Assembly: GCA_001298545.1 (NCBI GenBank)
Contig: LJCX01000032.1
Location: 1 to 64,000, forward strand
Direction: 5' to 3'
DNA length: 64,000 nt
Source of the DNA: Actinobacteria bacterium OV320
GTDB lineage: Bacteria > Actinomycetota > Actinomycetes > Streptomycetales > Streptomycetaceae
Within the stretch, counting starts at the first letter, position 1. Every line of letters begins with the position of its first letter. A program made the position numbers and the translations under genes. The notes beneath the pieces are model-generated. The model saw nothing but the letters and a program-made list of their open reading frames with translations. It ran no database searches and was not told the origin of the DNA. This document shows, in pieces, positions 17,295 through 25,908 of the stretch.

Positions 17295-18368
17295 TCACCC
17301 GGCCGCGGCGGCTTCCGCCGCCGCCGCGGCCGCCAACTCGCCGAAGGTGTCCGCGGATTCCGGCAGCACCCACAGGCGTTCCGCCCACCCCGGCGCGCCG
17401 AGCTGCCGGCCGTGCCGGACGATCCGCCTCGAGACCGCCTCCAGTACCTGGAGCCGGTAGGGCCACAGCGCCTCCTGCTTGGTGCGTACCGCCGCCTCCG
17501 ACGCCGGGATCAGCACGGGCACCGGCGCGACCTGCTCGGGCCCGACCGCGAGGCGGCCGGCTTCGGCCGTGGCGTCGGCGAACAGCGAGTACGGCATGTC
17601 CTCGTAGAACGCGACCCGTTCGGGCTCCAGCGTCTTGTGGGCGATCAGGTGCAGCGCGGCCTGCCGGGTCAGGACGTGGTCGACGTGCCCACCCACGGCC
17701 AGCGGCAGGAGCACCGGGCCACCGCCCGCCACCTCGGTGGCCAGGTCGGCCGCGACGCGGTCGAACAGCTCCGGCTCCGTCGCACGGGCCGCGTCCACCG
17801 ACTCCGGCCCGAGGAAGTAGCCGTCCCGCCAGGCGGCGCGGTCGGCTGCATCCATGTGTCCGAGCACGGTCAGCTCCGTGCCCAGCACCCCACACGCCAC
17901 GTGCTCCTCTGCCAACAGCAGGCGCGAGGCGAGCGCGGGGCGGCTCCGATAGTGAGGACGGCGCGTCCACGTCTCGTGCGAGAACACGTCCACCACCCGG
18001 CCGCCGAACCGGGCGAGCAGCGCGCCCAGGGCGAGTTGGGCGTCGTCCGGGTGGGGAGACAGAACGGTCAGGTCGCGTGACGGCTGCGAGCGGGGCCGCG
18101 GAGCGGCGACCACCAGACCCGCCGTATGCCAGTCGGCGATCAACTCCCGCTCCTGGGAAGGCCAGGAGCGGTACGGCCGGGTGCCGTCGCATGCGTGCCA
18201 CAGCTCCGTGGCCGACAAGGGGAAGAGGGCCGGATCGACCGACTCGCCGAGGAACCGTACCCCGGCGCCGTCGAACTCGGTGTGCGGCAGCCGAATCGGC
18301 CGGTCGTCCGCCAGGAGTGCGTGCGTCGTGCGCCGGACCAAGGGGGCGGGGGAAGGGCGCTCTGGCAT
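17295..18368 (-). CDS. PIG-L/LmbE-type N-acetylsugar deacetylase
   Basis: 357 residues from ATG 18368. The metal-binding motif SPHPDDAQLALGALLARFGG (about residues 109-128) and the later HVDHVLTRQAAL motif (H-x-D-H) define the zinc-dependent LmbE/PIG-L family, which deacetylates N-acetylglucosaminyl compounds. An N-terminal extension of about 105 residues precedes the domain. In mitomycin synthesis a protein of this family (MitC) deacetylates the GlcNAc-AHBA adduct on the carrier; with the AHBA, ligase and glycosyltransferase genes in this cluster, the same role is likely. Divergent from the regulator at 18.5 kb. Confidence 0.85.
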   Translation of the reverse strand: MPERPSPAPLVRRTTHALLADDRPIRLPHTEFDGAGVRFLGESVDPALFPLSATELWHACDGTRPYRSWPSQERELIADWHTAGLVVAAPRPRSQPSRDLTVLSPHPDDAQLALGALLARFGGRVVDVFSHETWTRRPHYRSRPALASRLLLAEEHVACGVLGTELTVLGHMDAADRAAWRDGYFLGPESVDAARATEPELFDRVAADLATEVAGGGPVLLPLAVGGHVDHVLTRQAALHLIAHKTLEPERVAFYEDMPYSLFADATAEAGRLAVGPEQVAPVPVLIPASEAAVRTKQEALWPYRLQVLEAVSRRIVRHGRQLGAPGWAERLWVLPESADTFGELAAAAAAEAAAAG

Positions 18369-18440
18369 GCGCAGGAGTGTAGACCAAGGGTCGATCATGG
18401 AACTATGGGAAGGAGAAAGAGAGTTAGAGCACGCGACAGG

Positions 18441-18464
18441 TCTGTGATCCACTCTGTGATCCGC
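18441..18464. promoter_or_regulatory. Tandem 12-bp direct repeat in the divergent promoter
   Basis: The segment TCTGTGATCC occurs twice, at 18441 and 18453, one 12-bp period apart (about one helical turn). It lies between the divergent PIG-L and regulator genes, about 25-45 bases upstream of the regulator ATG at 18488. Direct repeats with this spacing are typical binding sites of OmpR/SARP-type winged-helix regulators, and the adjacent gene encodes such a domain, so autoregulation is a fair inference. Confidence 0.5.
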
Positions 18465-18487
18465 ACGCGAGGAGAGGCTCGAACAGC

Positions 18488-19132
18488 ATGTACGTACTCA
18501 CCCAGGGACTTGCTGCGCCGGAAGCCACCCGTCTGCGAGAGGCCTGTGAGCGCACCGGACTGCCGCTGAAGGAGCCGGTGGCGCAGGACCGGCGGGAGTT
18601 GGCCGCGCACGTCGCCGACGACCTCCTCGTCGCCTTCGTGGCCGCCGAAGAGGACGGCTCGGCGCCGCTCGAACTGCGCGAGATCACCCGCGAAGGCGCC
18701 TACGCGGTCCTCGTACAGTCGGCGCCGACCGCCAAGGGCACACTGGCGGCAATCCGTTCGGGCGCGGGCTTCGTCATGGCCGCGCCGCTCGGCGTCGAAC
18801 GCCTGGTGTCCTTCCTGACCTACCTGCGGGACGTCGCCGCCCCCGCGTCCGCCCAGATCCTCGACCTGGACGAGACCGGCGCGCTCACCACACCGTCCGC
18901 GTCCGTGCGGCTGTCGGACGCCGAGGCCAAGGCGCTGCGCGCGCTCGCCGACCGCCGGGCCGTCATCGTCCCCCGGCCCGACCTGCTGCGGCTGACCGGC
19001 GAGGACCCGCGGGACGTCATCGAGTCGCTGCGGGCCCGGTTCCGGGAGATCGGCTCGGGCGCCCAGATCCTCAAGGTGCCGCACATGGGGTTCCGGCTGG
19101 TCGGGGAAGTGCGGCTGAAGGCCGGCGCGTGA
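18488..19132 (+). CDS. Winged-helix transcriptional regulator (OmpR-like C-terminal domain)
   Basis: 214 residues with a GAGGAGAGG ribosome site. The N-terminal half (residues 1-125) resembles a receiver-like or atypical sensing domain but lacks a recognisable acidic pocket and phosphorylation Asp. The C-terminal part (LSDAEAKALRALADRRAVIV to ILKVPHMGFRLVG) is an OmpR/PhoB winged helix with the usual wing ending. It is the only likely pathway-specific regulator seen in the cluster. The stop overlaps the PPTase start (GTGA), so both are co-expressed. Confidence 0.75.
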   Translation: MYVLTQGLAAPEATRLREACERTGLPLKEPVAQDRRELAAHVADDLLVAFVAAEEDGSAPLELREITREGAYAVLVQSAPTAKGTLAAIRSGAGFVMAAPLGVERLVSFLTYLRDVAAPASAQILDLDETGALTTPSASVRLSDAEAKALRALADRRAVIVPRPDLLRLTGEDPRDVIESLRARFREIGSGAQILKVPHMGFRLVGEVRLKAGA

Positions 19133-19875
19133 CGGCGGCGGTCCTGCCTCCGCGCCCGGTGCAGGTGTGGTGGGCCCGTCTGGCCGACGCCCACCCGGAC
19201 CTGGTGGGACTGCTCGATCCCGTGGAACGCGGCCGCTACGAGGCCACGGCCGACCCCGGCAACAGGCGCCGGTTCCTCGCGGGCTGCGCGGTCAGCCGGG
19301 TGGTGCTCGGCGAACTGCTGGACCTGCGGCCCGCCGACGTGCCGCTGCGGCGCGTGTGTGGGCGCTGCGGCGGGCCGCACGGCAAGGTCACGCTCGACGT
19401 ACCGACCGGGAGCGTCGACGCGGACGTCCGCTTCTCCGTCTCGCACAGCGGGGATGTGATCGGGTTCGCCGTCTGCCGCGGCGCGGACGTCGGGCTCGAC
19501 GTCGAGGACGGCGCCGGCACCGATGTGGAGAAGGTGGCCCCCCGTGTCCTCGCCGACACCGAACTGGCCGCTCTGCACGCCCGCCCGGCGGCCGAACGGC
19601 CGGCGGCCTTTCTGCGCTACTGGACGCGCAAGGAGTCCGTGCTGAAGGCGATCGGCGTCGGTTTGCGTGTTCCGCTGCGCCGACTCGAGGTGTCGGATCC
19701 CAAGGTGCCACCGGCCGTGTTGAGTTGGCCTGAAGAGATGGATACCCGTCAAGAAGTGCGTATGGCGGATACGGTGGTTGACACGACGCACCCCGCGTCG
19801 GTCTCGGTGACGGGAACAACCGAAGTGACACTCGTACGGCACGACACGTCGGCGATGCTCCGGGCGTGGCGATAA
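19129..19875 (+). CDS. Sfp-type 4'-phosphopantetheinyl transferase
   Basis: 248 residues from GTG 19129. The signature residues are visible: VRFSVSHSGDVIGFAV (first substrate region), GADVGLDVED with the magnesium-binding Asp/Glu, and the W-x-R-K-E-S-x-x-K-A motif FLRYWTRKESVLKAIGVGL. It converts the free ACPs, the PCP and the NRPS carrier domain to their holo forms. The gene is coupled to the regulator upstream, and a radical SAM gene follows 56 bases later. Its presence shows that carrier-protein chemistry is central to the pathway. Confidence 0.93.
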   Translation: MTAAVLPPRPVQVWWARLADAHPDLVGLLDPVERGRYEATADPGNRRRFLAGCAVSRVVLGELLDLRPADVPLRRVCGRCGGPHGKVTLDVPTGSVDADVRFSVSHSGDVIGFAVCRGADVGLDVEDGAGTDVEKVAPRVLADTELAALHARPAAERPAAFLRYWTRKESVLKAIGVGLRVPLRRLEVSDPKVPPAVLSWPEEMDTRQEVRMADTVVDTTHPASVSVTGTTEVTLVRHDTSAMLRAWR

Positions 19876-19931
19876 CTCCGTTTATTCTGCATCGACTTCG
19901 TTTACGGACCACGGGGAAGGGTTAGGGTCAG

Positions 19932-21674
19932 ATGTCGGACGTCGTGTTGTTGACCCCGCGTGAGATAGCCACGGGGGCACTCAGCCTGAACAACCAGAAC
20001 GTGACCGTCACCGACGAGGAGTACGTCCAACTCGACCCGGCGCTACGGATTTTCTACGAGAAGGTCCGGGAGAATCTGGGCCTGGCCTGCATCACCGGAT
20101 ATCTGCGTAATGCCGGACACTCCGTCACATCCCTCAATCTGCACGGCCGTACGCCCAGCGACGATGCCATCATCGAGCTCATCCGCCGTGAGCGCCCTCG
20201 CTTCATCGGCATCAGCATCATGTACGACCTGCACATCATCGATGCCATCCGGCTCATCCGGTGCGCGCGGATCGCCGACCCGGACGTCTTCATCGCCATC
20301 GGCGGCGCCTTCTGCACCTACAACGCCAAGCTCATCGCCGAGCAGGTACCCGAGGCCGACTGTGTCACCTTCGGCGAGGGTGAGCTGACGGTCGTGGGGA
20401 TCATGGACCGGCTGACCGCAGGGACCGACTGGCGGGAGACGCCGGGGCTGTTCTACCGCGACGGCGACCGGGTGCGCAGCAGCGGCATGCCCGTGCTGCC
20501 GGACCTCGGCAACCTCGTCTGGCCGGCCCGTGACGTGCTTCAGTACCACAAGGCGGCGGGTATCGCGACGCCCGTGGCCTCCACGTTCACCAGCCGAGGG
20601 TGCCACGCCAAGTGCACCTTCTGCTACGCGCCCCGCCAGCCCGGAGTGGTGGACGGCTTCTGGCGGATGCGGCCGCCCGGTGACGTCGTCGACGAGATCG
20701 AGTACCTGCAAAGGGAGTTCGGGACCCGTTTCATCTGGTTCAACGACGACAACTTCGGTGGGGCGTTCGGCGACGGCTTCGCGCACGCCGTCGAGTTCGC
20801 CGAGACCGTACTCAGCCGTGGTCTGAAGTTCCAGTTCCACTGTGAGTTCCGGGTCGACTCCGGGCTGATCGACCACGAGGCTCTCGACCTGCTGCACCGG
20901 GCGGGGCTCTCGTCCGCGCTGCTGGGCATCGAGTCCGGGTCTCCCGGCATGCTGCGGCGGTTCAAGAAGGGCACCACGGTGGCCTACAACCTGGACGCGG
21001 CCCGCATGTTCAAGCGCAAGGGCCTCGGCCTCGACCCCGGCTGGATCATGATCGAGCCGAAGACCACCATCGACGAACTCTGGGAGAACCTCGAGTTCAT
21101 CGTCGCCGCCCGGATCCACGAGGCGGACAACCCGTTCTTCCTGATCAACCGCGCCATCGCGCTGCGCGGCACCGAGATGTACGACAAGATCGAGGAGCCG
21201 CTGCCGCTGGCCGACATCGAAGGCATGGAGGGCGACGCCTACGAGATCCTGCGCACCGCTCGCCGTGACTACCGGGTGCCGGACCCCCGCGTCGAGGCCC
21301 TGTGGAGCGCGTGGAGCGAGGTCGGCGAGGAGATCAGCGACCGCAAGGAGAACGTCCTGCCGTTCATCGCCCAGAAGATCGCCCTGGGCGCCCGCCGGCT
21401 ACGGGGGACGGAGCACAATCCGCGCGCCTTCCTCAGCCGCCTGCGGGCCTGGCGCAACGGGCTGCCGGAGCTGTTCCTCGCCTTCATGAACTACGGGCTC
21501 GTCCTCGCCGAGACCGGCCCGCCCGACCTCGCCACCCGGCTCACCGCCGACCTGCGGGACCTGGTGGCCGACTACGACGCCGAGCACCTCGGCGAGTCCT
21601 TCCAGGAATTCGGCGAGCGGGTGGAGCGCGTCTGCGGCGCCGCGGCCCTCGTCGCGGCGGGAGCGGGCCGATGA
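19932..21674 (+). CDS. Cobalamin-binding-domain radical SAM enzyme
   Basis: 580 residues. The N-terminal 180 residues look like a B12-binding Rossmann domain (RPRFIGISIMYDLHIIDAI, ADPDVFIAIGGAFCTYN, CVTFGEGE). The radical SAM cluster motif is CHAKCTFC (about residues 224-231), followed by FIWFNDDNFGG and LLGIESGSPGMLRRFKKGTT, as in the BchE/MmcD-like group. Such enzymes methylate or carry out oxidative rearrangements at unactivated carbon. Mitomycin-type clusters encode enzymes of this class, whose role there is not settled, to my knowledge. Coupled to the next gene by ATGA. Confidence 0.9.
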   Translation: MSDVVLLTPREIATGALSLNNQNVTVTDEEYVQLDPALRIFYEKVRENLGLACITGYLRNAGHSVTSLNLHGRTPSDDAIIELIRRERPRFIGISIMYDLHIIDAIRLIRCARIADPDVFIAIGGAFCTYNAKLIAEQVPEADCVTFGEGELTVVGIMDRLTAGTDWRETPGLFYRDGDRVRSSGMPVLPDLGNLVWPARDVLQYHKAAGIATPVASTFTSRGCHAKCTFCYAPRQPGVVDGFWRMRPPGDVVDEIEYLQREFGTRFIWFNDDNFGGAFGDGFAHAVEFAETVLSRGLKFQFHCEFRVDSGLIDHEALDLLHRAGLSSALLGIESGSPGMLRRFKKGTTVAYNLDAARMFKRKGLGLDPGWIMIEPKTTIDELWENLEFIVAARIHEADNPFFLINRAIALRGTEMYDKIEEPLPLADIEGMEGDAYEILRTARRDYRVPDPRVEALWSAWSEVGEEISDRKENVLPFIAQKIALGARRLRGTEHNPRAFLSRLRAWRNGLPELFLAFMNYGLVLAETGPPDLATRLTADLRDLVADYDAEHLGESFQEFGERVERVCGAAALVAAGAGR

Positions 21675-22618
21675 CCCTGCGCTACGGAGTGGTCGGCTGT
21701 GGTCGCGTCTTCCAGCGCTATCACCTGCCCGTCGTCACCGACCACGAGGACTACACCCTCGTCGCCGCCTGCGACACCGACGCCGACAGTGCTCGCTCGG
21801 TCCTCGGCGCGGCGACCGACGGCGTCCTGGTCACCACCAGCCTGGAGGAGTTCCTCACGGTCGGCAGGCCGGACGTGGTGGCGGTGTGCACCCCCAACGA
21901 CGCCCACACCGAGCCCGTGCTCGCGGCTCTCGCGGCCGGGGCGCACGTCCTGTGCGAGAAGCCGCTGGCCGCCGATGTGGCCGAGGCACGCCACCTGGCC
22001 CGGGCGGCCGGTGCCGACCGGCTCGCGGTCAACCTGCCCTACCGCTTCCACGAGCTCGTGCCGGCCTTCCTGAAGGCGTTGCCCGAGGGCCCCTGTGAGA
22101 TCACCCTGACCTTCACCACCGCCGGCCAGCGGCTGTGGCGGCCGGTGACGAACTGGTACGGCGACGCGGCGCGGGCCGGCGGCGGGGCACTGGTCGACCT
22201 CGGCGCGCACGCCCTGGACCTGCTGATCACCGTCTTCGGGCGGCCCCGCCCGGTCTCCTGCCGGGTCGACGCGGCAGGGGTGGAGGAGCGGGTCGTGGCC
22301 GGCCTGGAGTTCCCGGCAGGTCATGCGACGCTGCGCATCGACCGCCGCAGCCGGGTCATGGGCCTCACCCTGGAGGCCACCGCCGCCAGTGGCGAGAGCA
22401 CCGTGCTGGACCTGCGACGCGGCGAGGTGCGCAGCGCCGCGGGCACGGTCACGGCCGAGGACCGCCGGCCCGAGCTGGCGGCGATCCGCGGCTTCCTCGA
22501 TACGGTGGCCGGCCGGGCCCGGGGCCGCGTGGTGGCCCCGGCGCAGGCGTTGGAGGTGCAGGAACTCATCGTGGCGCTGTACGCCGGAGCCGAGTGCGAT
22601 CAGGAGCTGACGCTCTGA
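21671..22618 (+). CDS. Gfo/Idh/MocA family NAD(P)-dependent oxidoreductase (copy 1)
   Basis: 315 residues. Rossmann motif YGVVGCGRVFQRYHLPVV, then VVAVCTPNDAHTEPVLAAL and the EKP motif HVLCEKPLAADVAEA; the second domain has LAVNLPYRFHE and LVDLGAHALDLL with the conserved active-site His. Members oxidise sugar hydroxyls (for example UDP-sugar 3-dehydrogenation). ATGA-coupled to the B12 radical SAM gene. It overlaps the convergent radical SAM gene by 19 bases at the 3' end. It is a second copy besides the RifL-like gene at 31.2 kb, so one may serve AHBA and the other a sugar of the final product. Confidence 0.88.
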   Translation: MTLRYGVVGCGRVFQRYHLPVVTDHEDYTLVAACDTDADSARSVLGAATDGVLVTTSLEEFLTVGRPDVVAVCTPNDAHTEPVLAALAAGAHVLCEKPLAADVAEARHLARAAGADRLAVNLPYRFHELVPAFLKALPEGPCEITLTFTTAGQRLWRPVTNWYGDAARAGGGALVDLGAHALDLLITVFGRPRPVSCRVDAAGVEERVVAGLEFPAGHATLRIDRRSRVMGLTLEATAASGESTVLDLRRGEVRSAAGTVTAEDRRPELAAIRGFLDTVAGRARGRVVAPAQALEVQELIVALYAGAECDQELTL

Positions 22619-23769
22619 GTGACGCCCTGGCCGGTTGCGGGGGCGTCGGATATGACCGGCCGGAAGGTCTCCTTCAGCTCCCGCAGCCGGGCGCGTGAGC
22701 GCTCGCCCGAGTACAGGTGCGTCGCACCGATCTCCTCCTCCGTGATCCGGTCGAGGAAGAACAGGTTGATGACGTCGGACGGCGTGGCGCAGGTCTTGCA
22801 GAAGCTGAACCGCGGCCGGTCGTGCATGAACAGGTCGTAGTGCTGGTGCGAGCCGTACTGGTCGAGCAGCAGCTTGCGGTCCTGTGCCAGGTTGCCCATG
22901 GGTTTGACCCAGGCGTGCGGGCATGCGGAGACATCGCCCTGGCCGAAGAGCTGGGCCATGGTCGCCGTGACGAAACAGCCGAGGGTGCGCACGTTCGTCT
23001 TGAGCTGTTCGGCCATGTGCTCGACGTAGGCGCGCGGCGGCAGGACGTCCGCGAACTCGTCGTAGCGCTCCACCAGCGGCATCAGGTGGTCGCCGGGCGG
23101 CGGGCCCATCCGCTCGGCGGTGTCCCCGCGTACGGGGAAGAAGTACAGCGTGGTGCTGCCCGCGACCTCGTCGCGCAGGTACTGGGCGAACTCCAGCTGG
23201 CCCGCGTAGTTGGCGTCGGTGAGCACCGACTGGATGTCGATGCGCAGCCCGGCCTCGGCCGCCGCGTGGAGACTGCGCATGATGACGTCGTGCAGCTTCG
23301 CCTGCTTCGGGGGCAGGCGGTGCCGGTTCAGCTCGAGGGTGTGTCCGTCCAGGGAGATGTTCAGCTGGACGTTGCCCATCGCGGCGAGGGCCTCGATGCG
23401 CCGTTCGTTGAGGAACACACCGTTGGTGATGACCTGGACGGTCTCGTAGCGGCGGCTGGCCTCCTGGACGAACTCGGTGGAGCCCTTCAGCCAGAAGAAC
23501 TCACCGCCGGACAGCCGCAGAATGGGCGCGTCCACGTGCTCGTGGTACATGTCCAGTATCTCGTGCCAGTCCTGACGGCGATCGGTGGTGAGCCGCAGCC
23601 GTGCGTCCGGCACGTTCATGAGGAGGTTGTACTCCTCGGTGAGGCAGTAGGAACAGCGCATTTGGCAGAGCTGTTCCTCGATGACCATGTCGTTCATCAA
23701 GAAGGGGAGTCGACCGCCTTCGGCCGCCGAGGCGGTGAGTGCGGCACGAAACTTTTCCTTAAGGCGCAT
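22600..23769 (-). CDS. Radical SAM enzyme with SPASM-like C-terminal cysteines
   Basis: 389 residues. The cluster motif is CQMRCSYC (Cys35, Cys39, Cys42), followed by ILRLSGGEFFW, VQVITNGVFLN and LNISLDGHTLELNRHR, a normal radical SAM barrel. The C-terminal third holds further cysteines (LGCF, SACPHAW, FCKTC) that could bind an auxiliary iron-sulphur cluster. Mitomycin-type clusters also carry such an enzyme near the AHBA genes; its reaction is not established as far as I know. It starts divergently from the aminoDHQ synthase gene with a 232-base A+T-richer gap. Confidence 0.88.
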   Translation of the reverse strand: MRLKEKFRAALTASAAEGGRLPFLMNDMVIEEQLCQMRCSYCLTEEYNLLMNVPDARLRLTTDRRQDWHEILDMYHEHVDAPILRLSGGEFFWLKGSTEFVQEASRRYETVQVITNGVFLNERRIEALAAMGNVQLNISLDGHTLELNRHRLPPKQAKLHDVIMRSLHAAAEAGLRIDIQSVLTDANYAGQLEFAQYLRDEVAGSTTLYFFPVRGDTAERMGPPPGDHLMPLVERYDEFADVLPPRAYVEHMAEQLKTNVRTLGCFVTATMAQLFGQGDVSACPHAWVKPMGNLAQDRKLLLDQYGSHQHYDLFMHDRPRFSFCKTCATPSDVINLFFLDRITEEEIGATHLYSGERSRARLRELKETFRPVISDAPATGQGVTQSVSS

Positions 23770-24001
23770 GAAAGTCCCCGTTTTGCGGTCGGCTTGGGAT
23801 TTACGGCCAGGTCGCTCGACCTGTCAACCCTAACTGTTCGTCAAGCATGTAGCCATAGGACCCAGTTGGGACTCCACGACCGTGAAACATTCTGTACATG
23901 TGGGGAACCGGCGGTCTTCACGTCGGGGGGTGGACCTTGATCGGCACCGTTGGTTAGCATGCGGTCGGTGAAGGCCGGACAGCCACGGGGGCACTGAAGG
24001 C

Positions 24002-25048
24002 ATGAGCGCAATCCGCCGTATCGACGTCACGCTGAAAGACCACGACTACGCCGTCCACGTCGGATCCGGCGCTCGTCGACTGCTGCCGGCCGTCCTGAAG
24101 GAACTGGGCGTCGGCCGCGTAGCTCTGGTGAGCGCCCTGCCGGAGAGGGAACTCCCCGATCCCGGTGTGCCGTTCACGGTCGTGCCGGTGGCCGACGGCG
24201 AACAGCACAAGACGCTCGCCTCGGTCGAGTCGTACTGCCGCGCCTTCGTCGGCGCGGGGCTGACCCGGTCCGACGCCGTGATCGCCTGCGGTGGCGGCAC
24301 GACGACGGACACCGTCGGCCTGGCCGCCGCCCTCTACCACCGCGGCATCAAGGTCGTGCACCTGCCGACCACGCTGCTCGCCCAGGTCGACGCGAGCGTC
24401 GGCGGCAAGACCGCGGTCAACCTGCCCGAGGGCAAGAACCTGGTCGGTGCCTACTGGCAGCCCAGCGCGGTGCTGTGCGACACGGACTTCCTGCACACCC
24501 TGCCCCGGCGCGAACTGCTCAGCGGATACGGGGAGATAGCCCGCTGCGCGTTCATCGGCGCCGGCGATCTGCGCGGGCTCGACCTGACCGAGCAGATCGT
24601 GGCGAGCGTGACGCTCAAGGCGTCGGTCGTCGCCCGTGACGAACGCGACCGGGGTCCACGACACATCCTCAACTACGGCCACACCCTCGGGCACGCCATC
24701 GAGCGTGCCACCGACTACGCCTGGCGACACGGCGAGGCGGTCGCGGTCGGCACCGTGTTCGCCGGGCTGCTCGCGGGCCGGCTGGGTCGCGTCGACCGGC
24801 AGAGGGTGGCCGAGCACCAGGAGATGGTGGAGAGCTTCGGACTGCCCACGTGGCTGCCGTCCGGCGTGTCCGTGGCGACCCTGGTGGAGCTGATGCGGCG
24901 CGACAAGAAGGGGCAGGACGCCGACGCCGGACTGACGTTCGTCCTGGACGGCCCCCGAGGGGTCGAGCTGGTGCCCGGGGTCGACGAGCACCTGGTCTCC
25001 TCCGTCCTGGCGGACCTGCCTTCGGGCGCCGCCCCCACCTCGGCCTGA
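24002..25048 (+). CDS. 3-Dehydroquinate synthase family, aminoDHQ synthase-like (AHBA pathway)
   Basis: 348 residues. NAD motif DAVIACGGGTTTDTVGLAAA, the metal-ligand region (ADGEQHKT, ASVGGKTAVNLPEGKNLVG) and the His ligand stretch HILNYGHTLGHAIER are all present, so it should be active. In the AHBA pathway this enzyme (RifG in rifamycin) cyclises aminoDAHP to 5-deoxy-5-amino-3-dehydroquinate. The assignment to amino substrate rests on context: six other AHBA genes lie within 15 kb. First gene of a long rightward operon; the next gene begins 8 bases after its stop. Confidence 0.92.
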   Translation: MSAIRRIDVTLKDHDYAVHVGSGARRLLPAVLKELGVGRVALVSALPERELPDPGVPFTVVPVADGEQHKTLASVESYCRAFVGAGLTRSDAVIACGGGTTTDTVGLAAALYHRGIKVVHLPTTLLAQVDASVGGKTAVNLPEGKNLVGAYWQPSAVLCDTDFLHTLPRRELLSGYGEIARCAFIGAGDLRGLDLTEQIVASVTLKASVVARDERDRGPRHILNYGHTLGHAIERATDYAWRHGEAVAVGTVFAGLLAGRLGRVDRQRVAEHQEMVESFGLPTWLPSGVSVATLVELMRRDKKGQDADAGLTFVLDGPRGVELVPGVDEHLVSSVLADLPSGAAPTSA

Positions 25049-25056
25049 GGAGCGCC

Positions 25057-25908
25057 ATGCCCGACGCCCCGCCCGGCCCGAGCACCATCTCGGGCACGAC
25101 CCGCCTCTACGTGGTCCTGGGAGACCCGGTGGCCCAGGTGCGCGCCCCCGGCCTGCTGAACGACCTGTTCGCCCGTACCGCGCGGGACGCCGTGCTGGTA
25201 CCCGTGCATGTCGGCCCCGACGGCCTCGCGGAGGTGATGCGCGGACTGCGCCGGATGCGCAACCTCGACGGCATCCTCGTCACCGTGCCGCACAAGATCG
25301 AGGTGTGCCGGTACGCCGACCTGCTGGGCCCGGCCGCCGAAGTGGCCGGCAGCGCCAACGCCCTGCGCAGGAACCCCGACGGGACCTGGCTCGCCGAGAA
25401 CTTCGACGGCGCCGGCTTCGTCCACGGGCTGCGCGTCCACGGCCAGGACCCCGCGGGCGCGACCGTCGCGCTGGCCGGGGCCGGCGGCGCCGGACGGGCC
25501 GTCGCCGCGGCCCTGCTCACCGCCGGCGTCGCCCGGCTGCGGCTGTACGACCCCGACCCCATCCGCCGGGAAGACGTACTGGCCCGGCTGGACGCACGCT
25601 GGCCGGGTCGCGTGACGGTCGGCGCGGAGGGCGACTTCGACGGCGACGGCGCCGACATCGCGGTGAACGCGACCCCGCTGGGTATGCGTCCCGGTGACCT
25701 GCTGCCCTTCGACCTCGCACGACTGCCGCGTACCTGTGCGGTCGCCGACATCATCATGAAGCCGGCCGAGACCGCCCTGCTCAAGGCCGCCCGGGAGAGC
25801 GGACGCCCCGTCGTGTACGGCCGCCACATGCTCGACAGTCAGGTTCTCCTGTACGAGGAGTTCTTCGCACTGCACGCACCGGAAGGAAACGGGAGGTGGG
25901 AGCCGTGA
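25057..25908 (+). CDS. Shikimate/aminoquinate dehydrogenase (RifI-like)
   Basis: 283 residues. Substrate domain with GDPVAQVRAPGLLNDLF and VTVPHKIEVCRYADLL (the Lys after P-H is the conserved base), NADP domain with VALAGAGGAGRAVAAAL, and the C-terminal QVLLYEEFFALHAPEG. The usual S-x-S at the substrate carboxylate site reads A-Q-V-R-A, as in quinate/aminoquinate-type relatives rather than AroE. In AHBA clusters a gene of this type (RifI, MitP) accompanies the pathway and acts on aminoquinate/aminoDHQ to feed or recover material. The stop overlaps the Rieske gene start (GTGA). Confidence 0.88.
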   Translation: MPDAPPGPSTISGTTRLYVVLGDPVAQVRAPGLLNDLFARTARDAVLVPVHVGPDGLAEVMRGLRRMRNLDGILVTVPHKIEVCRYADLLGPAAEVAGSANALRRNPDGTWLAENFDGAGFVHGLRVHGQDPAGATVALAGAGGAGRAVAAALLTAGVARLRLYDPDPIRREDVLARLDARWPGRVTVGAEGDFDGDGADIAVNATPLGMRPGDLLPFDLARLPRTCAVADIIMKPAETALLKAARESGRPVVYGRHMLDSQVLLYEEFFALHAPEGNGRWEP

